Shown piece after piece: positions 55,903 through 64,000 of a stretch of 64,000 nt of DNA. The notes beneath the pieces were generated by a model, which saw only the letters and a program-made list of their open reading frames with translations, was not told the DNA's origin and did no database searches. The stretch's first letter is position 1. Each line of letters opens with the position of its first letter. Position numbers and translations under genes: made by a program. The DNA is from Methanobacterium sp. ERen5 (lineage in GTDB: Archaea; Methanobacteriota; Methanobacteria; Methanobacteriales; Methanobacteriaceae): assembly GCA_024167805.1 (NCBI GenBank), contig CP099988.1, positions 310,001-374,000 of the forward strand, given 5' to 3'.

Positions 55903-57251
55903 TTACTTTGAATTGTTTTTTGAGTTGTTATCTGATTTGTATCCATTTGTAAGTGGAAATTTGTTGGGACTGTACTGTCTTTTCTGTTTATTATATTCGT
56001 TTCCAAATACATCGTCGTATGCAGATACTATCTTTTCCCATGAATATTCCTGTTTAACTCTGGATAATGCCAGTTTCTTCATTATCTGGTATTGGTCAGG
56101 ATGATTATCAACATCGTCCATTTTTGTTGCGAGTTCATCTGAATCTTTGAAGTAAAGTGCTGAATCTTGGCATACTTCCTCATTGAATTGATTCCTATGT
56201 GTTAACAGAATATTTTCCATGACCATTGCTTCAATGAGTGATGGATTGGTTCCTCCCACTGAATGTCCGTGTATGTAGCCGAAACAATTCTGTCTTAACA
56301 TGTTCAGGGCTTTTTGATCGTAAATTCCTCCAGTAAAAACTATGTTTTTAGTCTCATCCATCCCTTCAATCTTGTTGTTAATTGTTTCTTGGTAATCTGA
56401 GTTTAGAAAGTTTCCAACTATTACCAGTGGTTTTTTGGTTTTACTTTTTATGTAACTTTCCACTATTGTATGAACATTATTTTCTGGCTCTAATCTTGCT
56501 ACCAACAACCAGTAATTGGAATCTTCTATAACACCCCTCAATGATTCTGGTAAATATTCATCGTTCCAGCTAATCTCAGGAATTTCATTGACACCATATG
56601 CTATAAACCTGGAACTTTTACCGTATTTGTTATCGTAGTACTCTTTTATTCCCATTGAGTCAGCGATTATTGTATCTGCCCAGAATACGCCTAATCTCTC
56701 CTGAATTTTGAGCATTAACTTTATCATACCACTGAATTTGTTTCTTTTCCATTCAAATCCATCAGGATTCAGGTAAAGTGTTTTTCCAAATAATTTAGGT
56801 ATGAAGAAGAAGAATGCTGCACTGTATCCCAGCATGTATATCTGATCAGCTTTTAAACTTGCGTAGAGTAGTGAGTAGGCATCGTACATTATTTCATAGA
56901 ACATTCCCAAAACATTAGATTTTGGATGTTTTATTGGGAAGTAAAATAAATTTACATCCTCAAATTTTTCGGGTGGATCTGTATCTCCAGATTGTTCACA
57001 GCTCACATAAACCTCATAATCCTTTTTAGCAAGTTTTTGGCTAATATTTTCTGTGAAACATTCGAATCCCCGTAATTGTTTGGGATTCCCCGGCTTCCAA
57101 TAATTGCTATTGAACTTTTCTTTTTTTGTGAAAATTTCATAAATGTAACCCACTTAACAAATATTTTTTTCCAGCTCCCCAATCTAATTTTTGTGATTTT
57201 TGATGTCACATGAGAAACTTTAACTGCATTACTTTTTTTGGTTTTAGCCAT
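55903..57251 (-). CDS. GT4 glycosyltransferase with DUF1972 N-terminus (frameshifted)
   Basis: The break lies in the G4 run (C4 on the plus strand, 57068-57071). One added base joins SIAIIGSRGIPNNYG to GFECFTENISQKLAKKDYEVYV, the exact wording of DUF1972 rhamnosyltransferase-like enzymes, for 449 residues in total. Downstream motifs are KTLYLNPDGFEWKRNKFS, VARLEPENNVHTIVESYI, GGIYDQKALNMLRQNCFGYIHGHSVGGTNPSLIEAM, all typical of this GT4 group. The basic N-terminal leader before the domain may bind the membrane. A shorter start at ATG 57138 is possible. It likely transfers rhamnose or a related sugar. Confidence 0.8.
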
Positions 57252-57773
57252 TAATAAGGTTATTCATTTCAATGTATTAGAATGTAATAGGGTGATTATA
57301 TGGGATTATTTGAACTAATACTCATAATTTAATGAAGGATATGGGAACGTCAAGAGATATCAATTGGATACTTGAATATCTTACACTAAAATACAATAAA
57401 CAATAATTAGAAAATTATCCAAATATATAAACAAAATTAGCATGAAAATATGAATCAATAATTAAATTGATAAACTATTTACAATGGAATTAAGTATAAA
57501 CCCATGACAACTATTTTTGGAAATTGTAAAAAGAAATTTTTGTGAAAAACAGCACAAATCAACTCGATCAACAAATTTTTTTGTGAAAATAAACATGACC
57601 CAATTCAAATATTGAATATTTTTCACAAAATAACAGATTTCATAAGTATAGTTTCAACAATGTGCCCTAACATCCCCATCATAACATCAGTTCATAACCA
57701 TAAATTAAAAAATCACAGTACTTGAATTCTTTTAACTGAAAACCTGTAACATGTTTTGTAAAAAAATATTAAG
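57252..57773. other. Divergent spacer with three TTTTGTGAAAA elements
   Basis: No gene was found in 520 AT-rich bases. The sequence TTTTTGTGAAAA occurs at 57537-57548, a variant with a longer T run at 57577-57589, and an inverted TTTTTCACAAAA at 57619-57630. They may be regulator sites for one of the divergent glycosyltransferase genes. Confidence 0.4.
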
Positions 57774-58862
57774 ATGCAATATGAAATAAAAACTATGGAT
57801 ACAGTTCTCATAGAAAAATCAGTCCATCCAAATGTTGTATTTATAGTACTGAATTGGAATGGTTGGCAAGATACCCTTGAATGTTTGAAGTCAATTGATA
57901 AAGTAAACTATCCAAACTACTTTTTTATCCTGGCGGATAATGATTCAGAAGATGATTCCCTTGACAGGATCCGAAGTTACTGTAATACAAAACCAGATCA
58001 TAAAATCAACAAAAAATCAGAGATTAGCGATAAGATAAAAAATCTGGTTGAAATTGATTTTGAGAATTTGAATGATATTAAAATTAACTTAAATAACTCT
58101 TTAAATTCCAATAAACTAAAAAACATCATCCTAATCAAAAATGATGAAAACTACGGTTTCACAGGTGGTAACAACATTGCACTTAACTTCGCCAAGCAGA
58201 ACTTAAAGCCAGATTACTATCTGCTTTTAAACAACGACACTGTTGTAGAACCAGATTTTCTTAAGAATATGATGCATTCTGTTCAAAAACATGACAATGT
58301 TGGATTTGCAGGACCGAAAATTTATTACTACAAACCTGCAGAAGTTTCAAATCTTCTGAGCTTTACTGGTGGAACAATCAATCTGAACACATCTGAACCG
58401 AGTCCTGTTGGTAAAGATCAAATTGATATTGGACAGCATGAATATGACAGAGTCGTGGACTACGTGGAAGGTTCATGTATGCTTGTTAGCTCTGAACTTG
58501 CTGAATCAGTAGGTTTCTTTAATCAGGACTATTTTACATACTGGGAAGAAATAGACTGGTGTATTAGGGGTAAAACCGCCGGGTTCAACACAATTTACAC
58601 CCACAAAGCTAAAATTTGGCATAAATGCTACGGATCAGATATAGGTGCAATGAGCATATACTACATGATAAGAAACAGGTTTCTTTTTATGAAAATGAAC
58701 GAAACCATGTTGCAACAGTTTACAAGCATTATATATTACTTCTGTTATTACTTCTGGAAAATCCTGTTCTCATTGGTTTTCATACGCAGGGATAAAATCA
58801 AACTAAGATCATTTTTAGATGGTACTCTGGATGGAATTAAAAACATTAAAGGAAAAAAATAA
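57774..58862 (+). CDS. GT2 glycosyltransferase with charged insertion
   Basis: 362 residues; no ribosome binding site is visible before the ATG. Motifs are VVFIVLNWNGWQDTLECLKSI, ILADNDSEDDSLDRI, NDENYGFTGGNNIAL, LLLNNDTVVEPD, VEGSCMLVSSELAE and YWEEIDWCIRGKTAGFN, all of the WbbL-like GT2 group. A charged insertion of about 50 residues (roughly 75-120) separates the first two elements of the fold. It is Lys/Asn-rich and seems unstructured. A C-terminal hydrophobic stretch may touch the membrane. Confidence 0.85.
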   Translation: MQYEIKTMDTVLIEKSVHPNVVFIVLNWNGWQDTLECLKSIDKVNYPNYFFILADNDSEDDSLDRIRSYCNTKPDHKINKKSEISDKIKNLVEIDFENLNDIKINLNNSLNSNKLKNIILIKNDENYGFTGGNNIALNFAKQNLKPDYYLLLNNDTVVEPDFLKNMMHSVQKHDNVGFAGPKIYYYKPAEVSNLLSFTGGTINLNTSEPSPVGKDQIDIGQHEYDRVVDYVEGSCMLVSSELAESVGFFNQDYFTYWEEIDWCIRGKTAGFNTIYTHKAKIWHKCYGSDIGAMSIYYMIRNRFLFMKMNETMLQQFTSIIYYFCYYFWKILFSLVFIRRDKIKLRSFLDGTLDGIKNIKGKK

Positions 58863-58950
58863 GCTTAATTCGCCATAGCATTTAATTTAACCATTATTTT
58901 AGTGATTAAATAATAATAAAAAAATAAATAAAAAATTACTTGAATCTTTT

Positions 58951-61128
58951 TTATATGAACAGTTTTGATCCTCCGTTGTCGTATATGGAAGTCGCAACAT
59001 CAGTAATATTTGACGTGTCGTAGTACTCTAATATTGTTGTGCCCGGTTTAGGTAGTCCAATTGTTCCAGTTTCCAAGTTGTAAGTTCCTAAAAACATATA
59101 TGATCCTTTGTTGGGCGAATACAATGTATTTTTAGCTTTTTCATATGAAATAAATCCATTCAACAATAAAAATCTGTATGAGTCTGCGTGTACCTCATCA
59201 GTTGTCCTGTAAACTGTGATCCAAGTAACAGCTGCTAATTCCTCGTTGTTAAATTTAGGACCATCCATGGAAGGGTGGATCACCATCGAAGATGGTTTAT
59301 CATGCAGTAACTCATAGGCAACTCCGCTGTTGAACATAAAAGAAATTGCCAAAAACAATGCCATTATCTTGAAGGACGTTTCCTTAACAGATTCTGGTTT
59401 CCACCTATATTTTAACAGCCTGTTAAGTAAATTTGAAAGTTTCAACCATCCTATGACAAAGAACAGAGCTAGGAATATGAGGGCTATCTGGTAGAACCTC
59501 TCAGGGTTTAGTGCACCTGCAAGGAAAGGTACCACAAGCACCATTATTAAAAGCACAAAGCTCATTACAGTAAACAGGGCAAAGTTTTCGTTGATCTTCA
59601 TTTTTGTGCGTCTGCAAATAAGTGCCAATATTCCAACAGCGATTATGGCCTCTATTAGCAAATGAAATACTAGTGCTATGCTCCTTAAGAAAGATTTCTC
59701 ACTTGTAACTATTCCAACAGCCATTAATGCACTTGGATTAAATAAAAAGCGGTATCCAAGTGTTATTAAATTGTTTATTGTGGTTAGGGTGAGATTGAAA
59801 AGTACCGAACTTGAAACAAGCAAGTAATACAGAATTGTGATACTGAATAAAAGAATTAACTGGAGTTTGTATCTCATCTTTGGCCTTTCAGTAGAATCTG
59901 CAGGCTTAAAGAAAAAGGATAAAATAGGCCATTTTCCTAACTTCGGATATTTTTCATACAACTTAATATTTCTAAGTAGAATTAGAAGATATGCTGTTGT
60001 GGCAAGGAATATGTAGATATAGTCCATTGAGTAGTGCGATACTAGGAGTGCGGGTATAAACACAACCGTGAGTATTATGATGTTCCTATCTGAAATATCC
60101 CTTTCCACCATGAGCATGAGCATGAGTACAAAAAATAGTTCTCCTATTTCTTGTCTTGCAAGGTATGGCATTTCTAAAAAGAACATGAATATGGATATGA
60201 ACAGGAAACATGCAAAAAAAGCAATTTTAGTGTTTGTTTGTCTCTTAAATAATGAGTACAATCCTAATGGGATAAATACGAAGATTAAAGGATAAATTAC
60301 CTTGTATATTACTACAATAGACGTTCCTGATATCTTAGAGAAAATTGGAACAATTATAACCAAACTTAACATGGCGTTTAACAGATCCGGTATGGAACTG
60401 TTCCAATAAGATGCGTTGTTCACGAGGTTGGTGAAGTAGAACTCGAGGTTAATATCCCAACCAGTTATGTGGTTGGTGATGAGGGATGTGGAGAGTACGA
60501 GGGTCAGTGCCATTGAAAAAATTGCCAATGGATATATTTTTTTGGGCAGTTTTTTAAAGGCAACCAGAAATGGTACTGTAGCAATCAAAAAGAACATTAT
60601 GATGAGTAATATATTGTTTTGATAGCTGTTTATGAGATAAGTTCCGAATATGGCTGTGAATGGAAGCAGCAGAAACGCCAATATTGGTACTGACAATCCT
60701 GTTGTATCCAAAATTTCAGGTTGGTCAAAATCCCTATCCCTTCTGAAACTCAAATAGCACAAAAGCCCAGTGAATATAGTGAAGGTGATGAGTAATGGAA
60801 CTGTGGATATTGGAAAGTTAATTCCTAAATATGGATAAACTAAATCCACCAACATTCCAAAGAACATTATCGATGCTGTGCCTAGACCTAAACTGTAGAG
60901 CAAGTTTCTAATTGAGTCCAGTTTATGAATTCTTAAAATTCTAAGAATAATCATTCCGTTTAAGAAAAACAATGCTATAAATGCGGATATAGCCCTTACA
61001 AAGGGTATGTTAATGTTGTAAAACTCTAAAACTGTTGTGACCCATAGTAATACTTGAAACAGTATAACGATGGAAAGCAGGTACTTGATATTCCAATCAT
61101 TAATTTTAAAGGGATTTAAAAATTTCAT
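58951..61128 (-). CDS. DUF2206-like polytopic membrane protein
   Basis: 725 residues with about 16 membrane segments and a C-terminal domain outside the membrane (about 620-725). The start FLNPFKINDWNIKYLLSIVILFQVLLW and ILRILRIHKLDSIRNLLYSLGLG resemble DUF2206 proteins of methanogens (family wording, not a full match). Such proteins have a GT-C-like layout and often lie in glycosylation loci. AGGTTAGATC precedes the ATG. It may be a glycosyltransferase using lipid-linked sugars, or a flippase-like protein; I cannot decide. Confidence 0.6.
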   Translation of the reverse strand: MKFLNPFKINDWNIKYLLSIVILFQVLLWVTTVLEFYNINIPFVRAISAFIALFFLNGMIILRILRIHKLDSIRNLLYSLGLGTASIMFFGMLVDLVYPYLGINFPISTVPLLITFTIFTGLLCYLSFRRDRDFDQPEILDTTGLSVPILAFLLLPFTAIFGTYLINSYQNNILLIIMFFLIATVPFLVAFKKLPKKIYPLAIFSMALTLVLSTSLITNHITGWDINLEFYFTNLVNNASYWNSSIPDLLNAMLSLVIIVPIFSKISGTSIVVIYKVIYPLIFVFIPLGLYSLFKRQTNTKIAFFACFLFISIFMFFLEMPYLARQEIGELFFVLMLMLMVERDISDRNIIILTVVFIPALLVSHYSMDYIYIFLATTAYLLILLRNIKLYEKYPKLGKWPILSFFFKPADSTERPKMRYKLQLILLFSITILYYLLVSSSVLFNLTLTTINNLITLGYRFLFNPSALMAVGIVTSEKSFLRSIALVFHLLIEAIIAVGILALICRRTKMKINENFALFTVMSFVLLIMVLVVPFLAGALNPERFYQIALIFLALFFVIGWLKLSNLLNRLLKYRWKPESVKETSFKIMALFLAISFMFNSGVAYELLHDKPSSMVIHPSMDGPKFNNEELAAVTWITVYRTTDEVHADSYRFLLLNGFISYEKAKNTLYSPNKGSYMFLGTYNLETGTIGLPKPGTTILEYYDTSNITDVATSIYDNGGSKLFI

Positions 61129-61142
61129 GATCTAACCTTTTT

Positions 61143-62321
61143 TTAACAGTACTCTCTGTAAATGTTTAGATGTTCTTCTGCAATTTTAGTTGGATCTAAT
61201 ACATTATCCGCAAATCTCTTCGAATTTATAGACATTTCCTTTACTTTATTTGGATTTACAAGCATATATTTTATCGCATTACTCCAACTTTCAACATTAT
61301 CATCACACATCAATCCCATATCCTCCTGAACATAGTCTGCAAATCCCTTGTTTTGAGAACATATCACAGGTTTTCCAGATGCTAAGGCTTTGGTTAAAAC
61401 TCCACTTGTGGATTGGTTTATGAGGGTATCCAGACCAATAGATCTTCTAATTCTGAAGAAAGGCTTATTTAAAAGCCATGGACTGGTGAGCCTCGGTACT
61501 AAAATTGCTTCAGCATTGTCAATATTATAGATAAATTCTTCGGATGTAACAAAACCTAAAAATTCAACTTTATCTTCTAGTTCGTTCTCATGAACCAGTT
61601 GATTCAGGTAGCTACCGTAATCTGGATCTAAAATATTTCCCATAAACACGAGTTTAAAATCCAGATCAATACTCGCAGCAGCTTTAATTAAAATATCCTG
61701 CCCCTTGTAAGGTGATATGTATCCTGGTGCCAGAACTGTTTTGGTTTCCTTAGTTGGTTTATTTATTATGTTTTGACCCGGTATGCGGTATGCAGGGTGT
61801 AGCACGCGTTTAAATTTCATATTATCCAGCCTGTACCGGTCCTTATATTCAGTTATTGCCGAGTTGTTATGAAAGATGAGTACGTTGCTAACCCTTTGAA
61901 ATCCCCTGTCCACAAGATCGTGTGGAAAGCTTAACTTGGATCGAAACGAATTGAAACCAAATGATCTGCATTTGGAACATTTATACTGGAAAACATCAAA
62001 GTTTCTTGCATCATGCACAGTTGTTACGATACTATCATTTTTAATTAAATCATCGCTGTTATCTAACAATATATGAAGTTGAAATTCATGGAGCGGAGAA
62101 TTTGCAAGCTGAAAATGGGTTACATCATACTCGTTAACTGAGTAATCTTGAGGTTTCACATGATTCATACGTTCCTGGTGGGTTAGATAGGTGTTGCATG
62201 AATTTTCAGGCGAGACAACATCCACGTCTTGACCAAGCTTAATCAATTCAATTGCCAAGGTTTCTGAATAGTTGCTGATACCGGTTTTGGGGTCCATTGG
62301 TGCTATTATTGCTATTTTCAA
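61143..62321 (-). CDS. GT4 family glycosyltransferase
   Basis: 392 residues. The start is TTG with AGGTG 7 bases upstream. The protein begins MKIAIIAPMDPKTGISNYSETL, a typical GT4 donor-independent start, and has TVHDARNFDVFQYKCSKCRSFG, VLAPGYISPYKGQDILIKAA, KLVFMGNI and the donor-site region TSGVLTKALASGKPVICSQ. A CxxC pair lies in KCSKCRSFG, perhaps a small metal site. It is placed between two large membrane proteins and ends 14 bases before the DUF2206-like gene, so the three are probably one operon. Confidence 0.85.
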   Translation of the reverse strand: MKIAIIAPMDPKTGISNYSETLAIELIKLGQDVDVVSPENSCNTYLTHQERMNHVKPQDYSVNEYDVTHFQLANSPLHEFQLHILLDNSDDLIKNDSIVTTVHDARNFDVFQYKCSKCRSFGFNSFRSKLSFPHDLVDRGFQRVSNVLIFHNNSAITEYKDRYRLDNMKFKRVLHPAYRIPGQNIINKPTKETKTVLAPGYISPYKGQDILIKAAASIDLDFKLVFMGNILDPDYGSYLNQLVHENELEDKVEFLGFVTSEEFIYNIDNAEAILVPRLTSPWLLNKPFFRIRRSIGLDTLINQSTSGVLTKALASGKPVICSQNKGFADYVQEDMGLMCDDNVESWSNAIKYMLVNPNKVKEMSINSKRFADNVLDPTKIAEEHLNIYREYC

Positions 62322-62382
62322 GATGATTCACCTTTACACATGAATTACTCATTAATTTATTAATAATAATGTTAAAATCCAT

Positions 62383-63960
62383 TTAAATTTTGAATACATC
62401 AAAGTTCTGGTTTTGATAGAGCAACTGGGAATTTTCAGGTAAGAGTGATGTTATGTTGTAGTTGGTATTGTAAAATATGAAGGTTCCCTGGCTTATGATC
62501 TTTTCTGTGGAGTTTGATGTGTAGTTAAGTCTTTTATCAAATATTAAATACCCAATTTCCTTCTGTTTAAGTTCATCTGCATTAAATCCCCATTCAATAA
62601 CATGTTCTGAAGATTGTACTCCTGCTATGGGCTGGTTAGTTTCAGCTTGGACAAATATGTTTGTTGCGTAGTTGTTTGATACAACAGCTGACTTATTATC
62701 ACCATTTTGTTTAAACCAGTTGGCTAGTTCCACTTCAGAATTTGTTGGTGGTGTTATTTGAGGAATTATCAGATCGCTTTGATTGTACGGTTGTGCATTG
62801 TACTTTGGAAGCAGGTTTAATTGGGGATCAGATACTGTGGTGACTGCAAAGAGTGCTGAAACAATCAAAATCACCGTTAAAAATAGGGTTCTGACTTTAA
62901 TATTTGGAAATTCGGTTTTTTTGTAGTCAAGATATAGGTAACTTAGTCCCAAACCTCCTAAAATCGATAGTGGAATCAAAAGATGAACTAAAAGTCTTAT
63001 GGTGTAAACATTCACACCGAACCAGTAAGATTTGCTCATGAAAAACACAACGACGATCCAGACTAATATGAAAATATCACGAGTTTTACGTCTTTTAAAT
63101 GCTACCACTGCGCCGATTATTACAAATATCAACACAATTCCAAGGTAAACTAAATATTTACCATCACTTATGGGATCACTGATTGGTAGTGAAGATGTGT
63201 AACCAGTTACTGCAGTGACTCCATAGGCAAATATCTTGGTCACGTAGTTGGGTGCCACAACGAGGGCAACTACAGATGCTAGTATTCCAATTAGGATAGG
63301 CAACGATAGAAATAGGGGGTAGGCATAAAGATAATATTTTTCTCTTTTAATGAGCCCCGCAACTACAGTTATTGCTGTTACAGTTAAAAACAATATCAGT
63401 GTAGTTGCTTGGTGGGTGATTATTACTAAAAGAAACAGTAGGCTTGATACTATGGCGTAGAGGTACTTCTTTGATTTGACTGATCTGTAGTAGAAGTAGA
63501 TTGTAAGGGGTACAAATACTATGGCTAGTGTTTCAGGGAGTGGGGAGACCATCCTGCTAAATAGGTAACTTGAAAGCATTAGGAATCCTGCTGAAATTCC
63601 AGCTATATCTCCGTAAAATTTTTTTGCAACGTAAGAAACTGATGAAACAGCAAGAAATGCTAGAACTGGTTGTAGTGCCCTGGCAATGGTGAAATAATCT
63701 GCTTTAAATATAACTGCCAATATCATCAAGATCAAACTAAAAAGTGGAGGGTACGCTATTGGAGTTCCTGCAGGAGGATTGGTAGTTGGATCTATTAATA
63801 TGAGCCCATAATGACTGTAAACCTGAGCTAGATGTATGTGCGTATAGATATCTAATGTTAATGGCCATTGATTGGCTATCGTTGGAATGAGTGCGATGAA
63901 AAATGCAACTATTCCTGGAATAATCCACAACCAATTTATTATTCTTTTAGTTTCGAACAT
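62383..63960 (-). CDS. GT-C-like polytopic membrane protein
   Basis: 525 residues, about 11-12 membrane segments and a C-terminal domain outside (about 400-525). The first loop contains LDIYTHIHLAQVYSHYGLI and NPPAGTPIAYPPLF, the acidic/His loop pattern seen in archaeal oligosaccharyltransferase-like and PMT-like proteins. The ATG is 3 bases after GGGAG, close to the right end of the window. It probably handles lipid-linked sugars at the outer face of the membrane. The family is not certain. Confidence 0.6.
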   Translation of the reverse strand: MFETKRIINWLWIIPGIVAFFIALIPTIANQWPLTLDIYTHIHLAQVYSHYGLILIDPTTNPPAGTPIAYPPLFSLILMILAVIFKADYFTIARALQPVLAFLAVSSVSYVAKKFYGDIAGISAGFLMLSSYLFSRMVSPLPETLAIVFVPLTIYFYYRSVKSKKYLYAIVSSLLFLLVIITHQATTLILFLTVTAITVVAGLIKREKYYLYAYPLFLSLPILIGILASVVALVVAPNYVTKIFAYGVTAVTGYTSSLPISDPISDGKYLVYLGIVLIFVIIGAVVAFKRRKTRDIFILVWIVVVFFMSKSYWFGVNVYTIRLLVHLLIPLSILGGLGLSYLYLDYKKTEFPNIKVRTLFLTVILIVSALFAVTTVSDPQLNLLPKYNAQPYNQSDLIIPQITPPTNSEVELANWFKQNGDNKSAVVSNNYATNIFVQAETNQPIAGVQSSEHVIEWGFNADELKQKEIGYLIFDKRLNYTSNSTEKIISQGTFIFYNTNYNITSLLPENSQLLYQNQNFDVFKI

Positions 63961-64000
63961 ATGCTCCCAAATATTTGTTATTGTTATTAATCGATTTTTT

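Overview
The window looks like a chromosome segment from a mesophilic, low-GC methanogenic archaeon of the order Methanobacteriales, most likely a Methanobacterium-type organism. This is an inference from gene content: several secreted proteins carry pseudomurein-binding repeats, which are tied to the pseudomurein wall of this order, and there is a beta-helix adhesin-like protein, DUF11-type surface domains, archaeal TATA-type promoters and GGAGG/GGTG ribosome binding sites. No rRNA, tRNA, CRISPR array, insertion sequence or phage gene was seen.

Positions 1-14000 are a cell-surface region. It holds the end of a papain-like surface peptidase, a small lipoprotein, a pseudomurein-binding protein with a possible zinc-peptidase domain, and a minus-strand group of four secreted wall proteins (a transglutaminase-like protein, two pseudomurein-binding proteins with an unnamed shared domain, and a protein resembling pseudomurein endoisopeptidases). 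Then follow a DUF1616-like membrane protein, a small proline/threonine-rich surface protein and a large beta-helix adhesin. The spacers hold a 38-codon ORF with a double operator, a leftover 3' end of a Cys/Met-metabolism PLP enzyme gene, and a set of TTTTGAT elements around one promoter.

Positions 14100-64000 are a very large surface-polysaccharide locus. It encodes dTDP-rhamnose enzymes (rfbD, rfbA, and rfbC 27 kb away; rfbB is not in the window), two UDP-sugar dehydrogenases (a UDP-ManNAc type and ugd), many GT2/GT4/CgeB-like glycosyltransferases, three serine-hydrolase-like proteins that may add or remove acyl groups, a polyprenyl-phosphate sugar-1-phosphate transferase, a two-gene ABC polysaccharide exporter, a surface polysaccharide deacetylase, and large membrane proteins of GT-C or DUF2206 type. 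A reasonable reading is that nucleotide sugars are made, a glycan is built on a lipid carrier by the sugar transferase and glycosyltransferases, exported by the ABC pair, and trimmed outside by the deacetylase. An EFR1-type flavodoxin/ferredoxin protein sits inside the locus without an obvious link to it.

An important caveat is sequence quality. I count 13 single-base frameshifts in ten genes. Every one is repaired by adding one base to a short homopolymer, so under-called homopolymers are the most likely cause. I therefore describe these genes as single frameshifted coding regions rather than as real pseudogenes.

The most interesting points are an Ig-like Big_5 domain fused to the cytoplasmic ABC ATPase, a set of wall-protein genes that seem to start at ATT after a perfect GGAGG, a putative HxxE peptidase domain on a pseudomurein-binding protein, and a tandem family of coiled-coil/CgeB-like glycosyltransferases linked to hydrolases.
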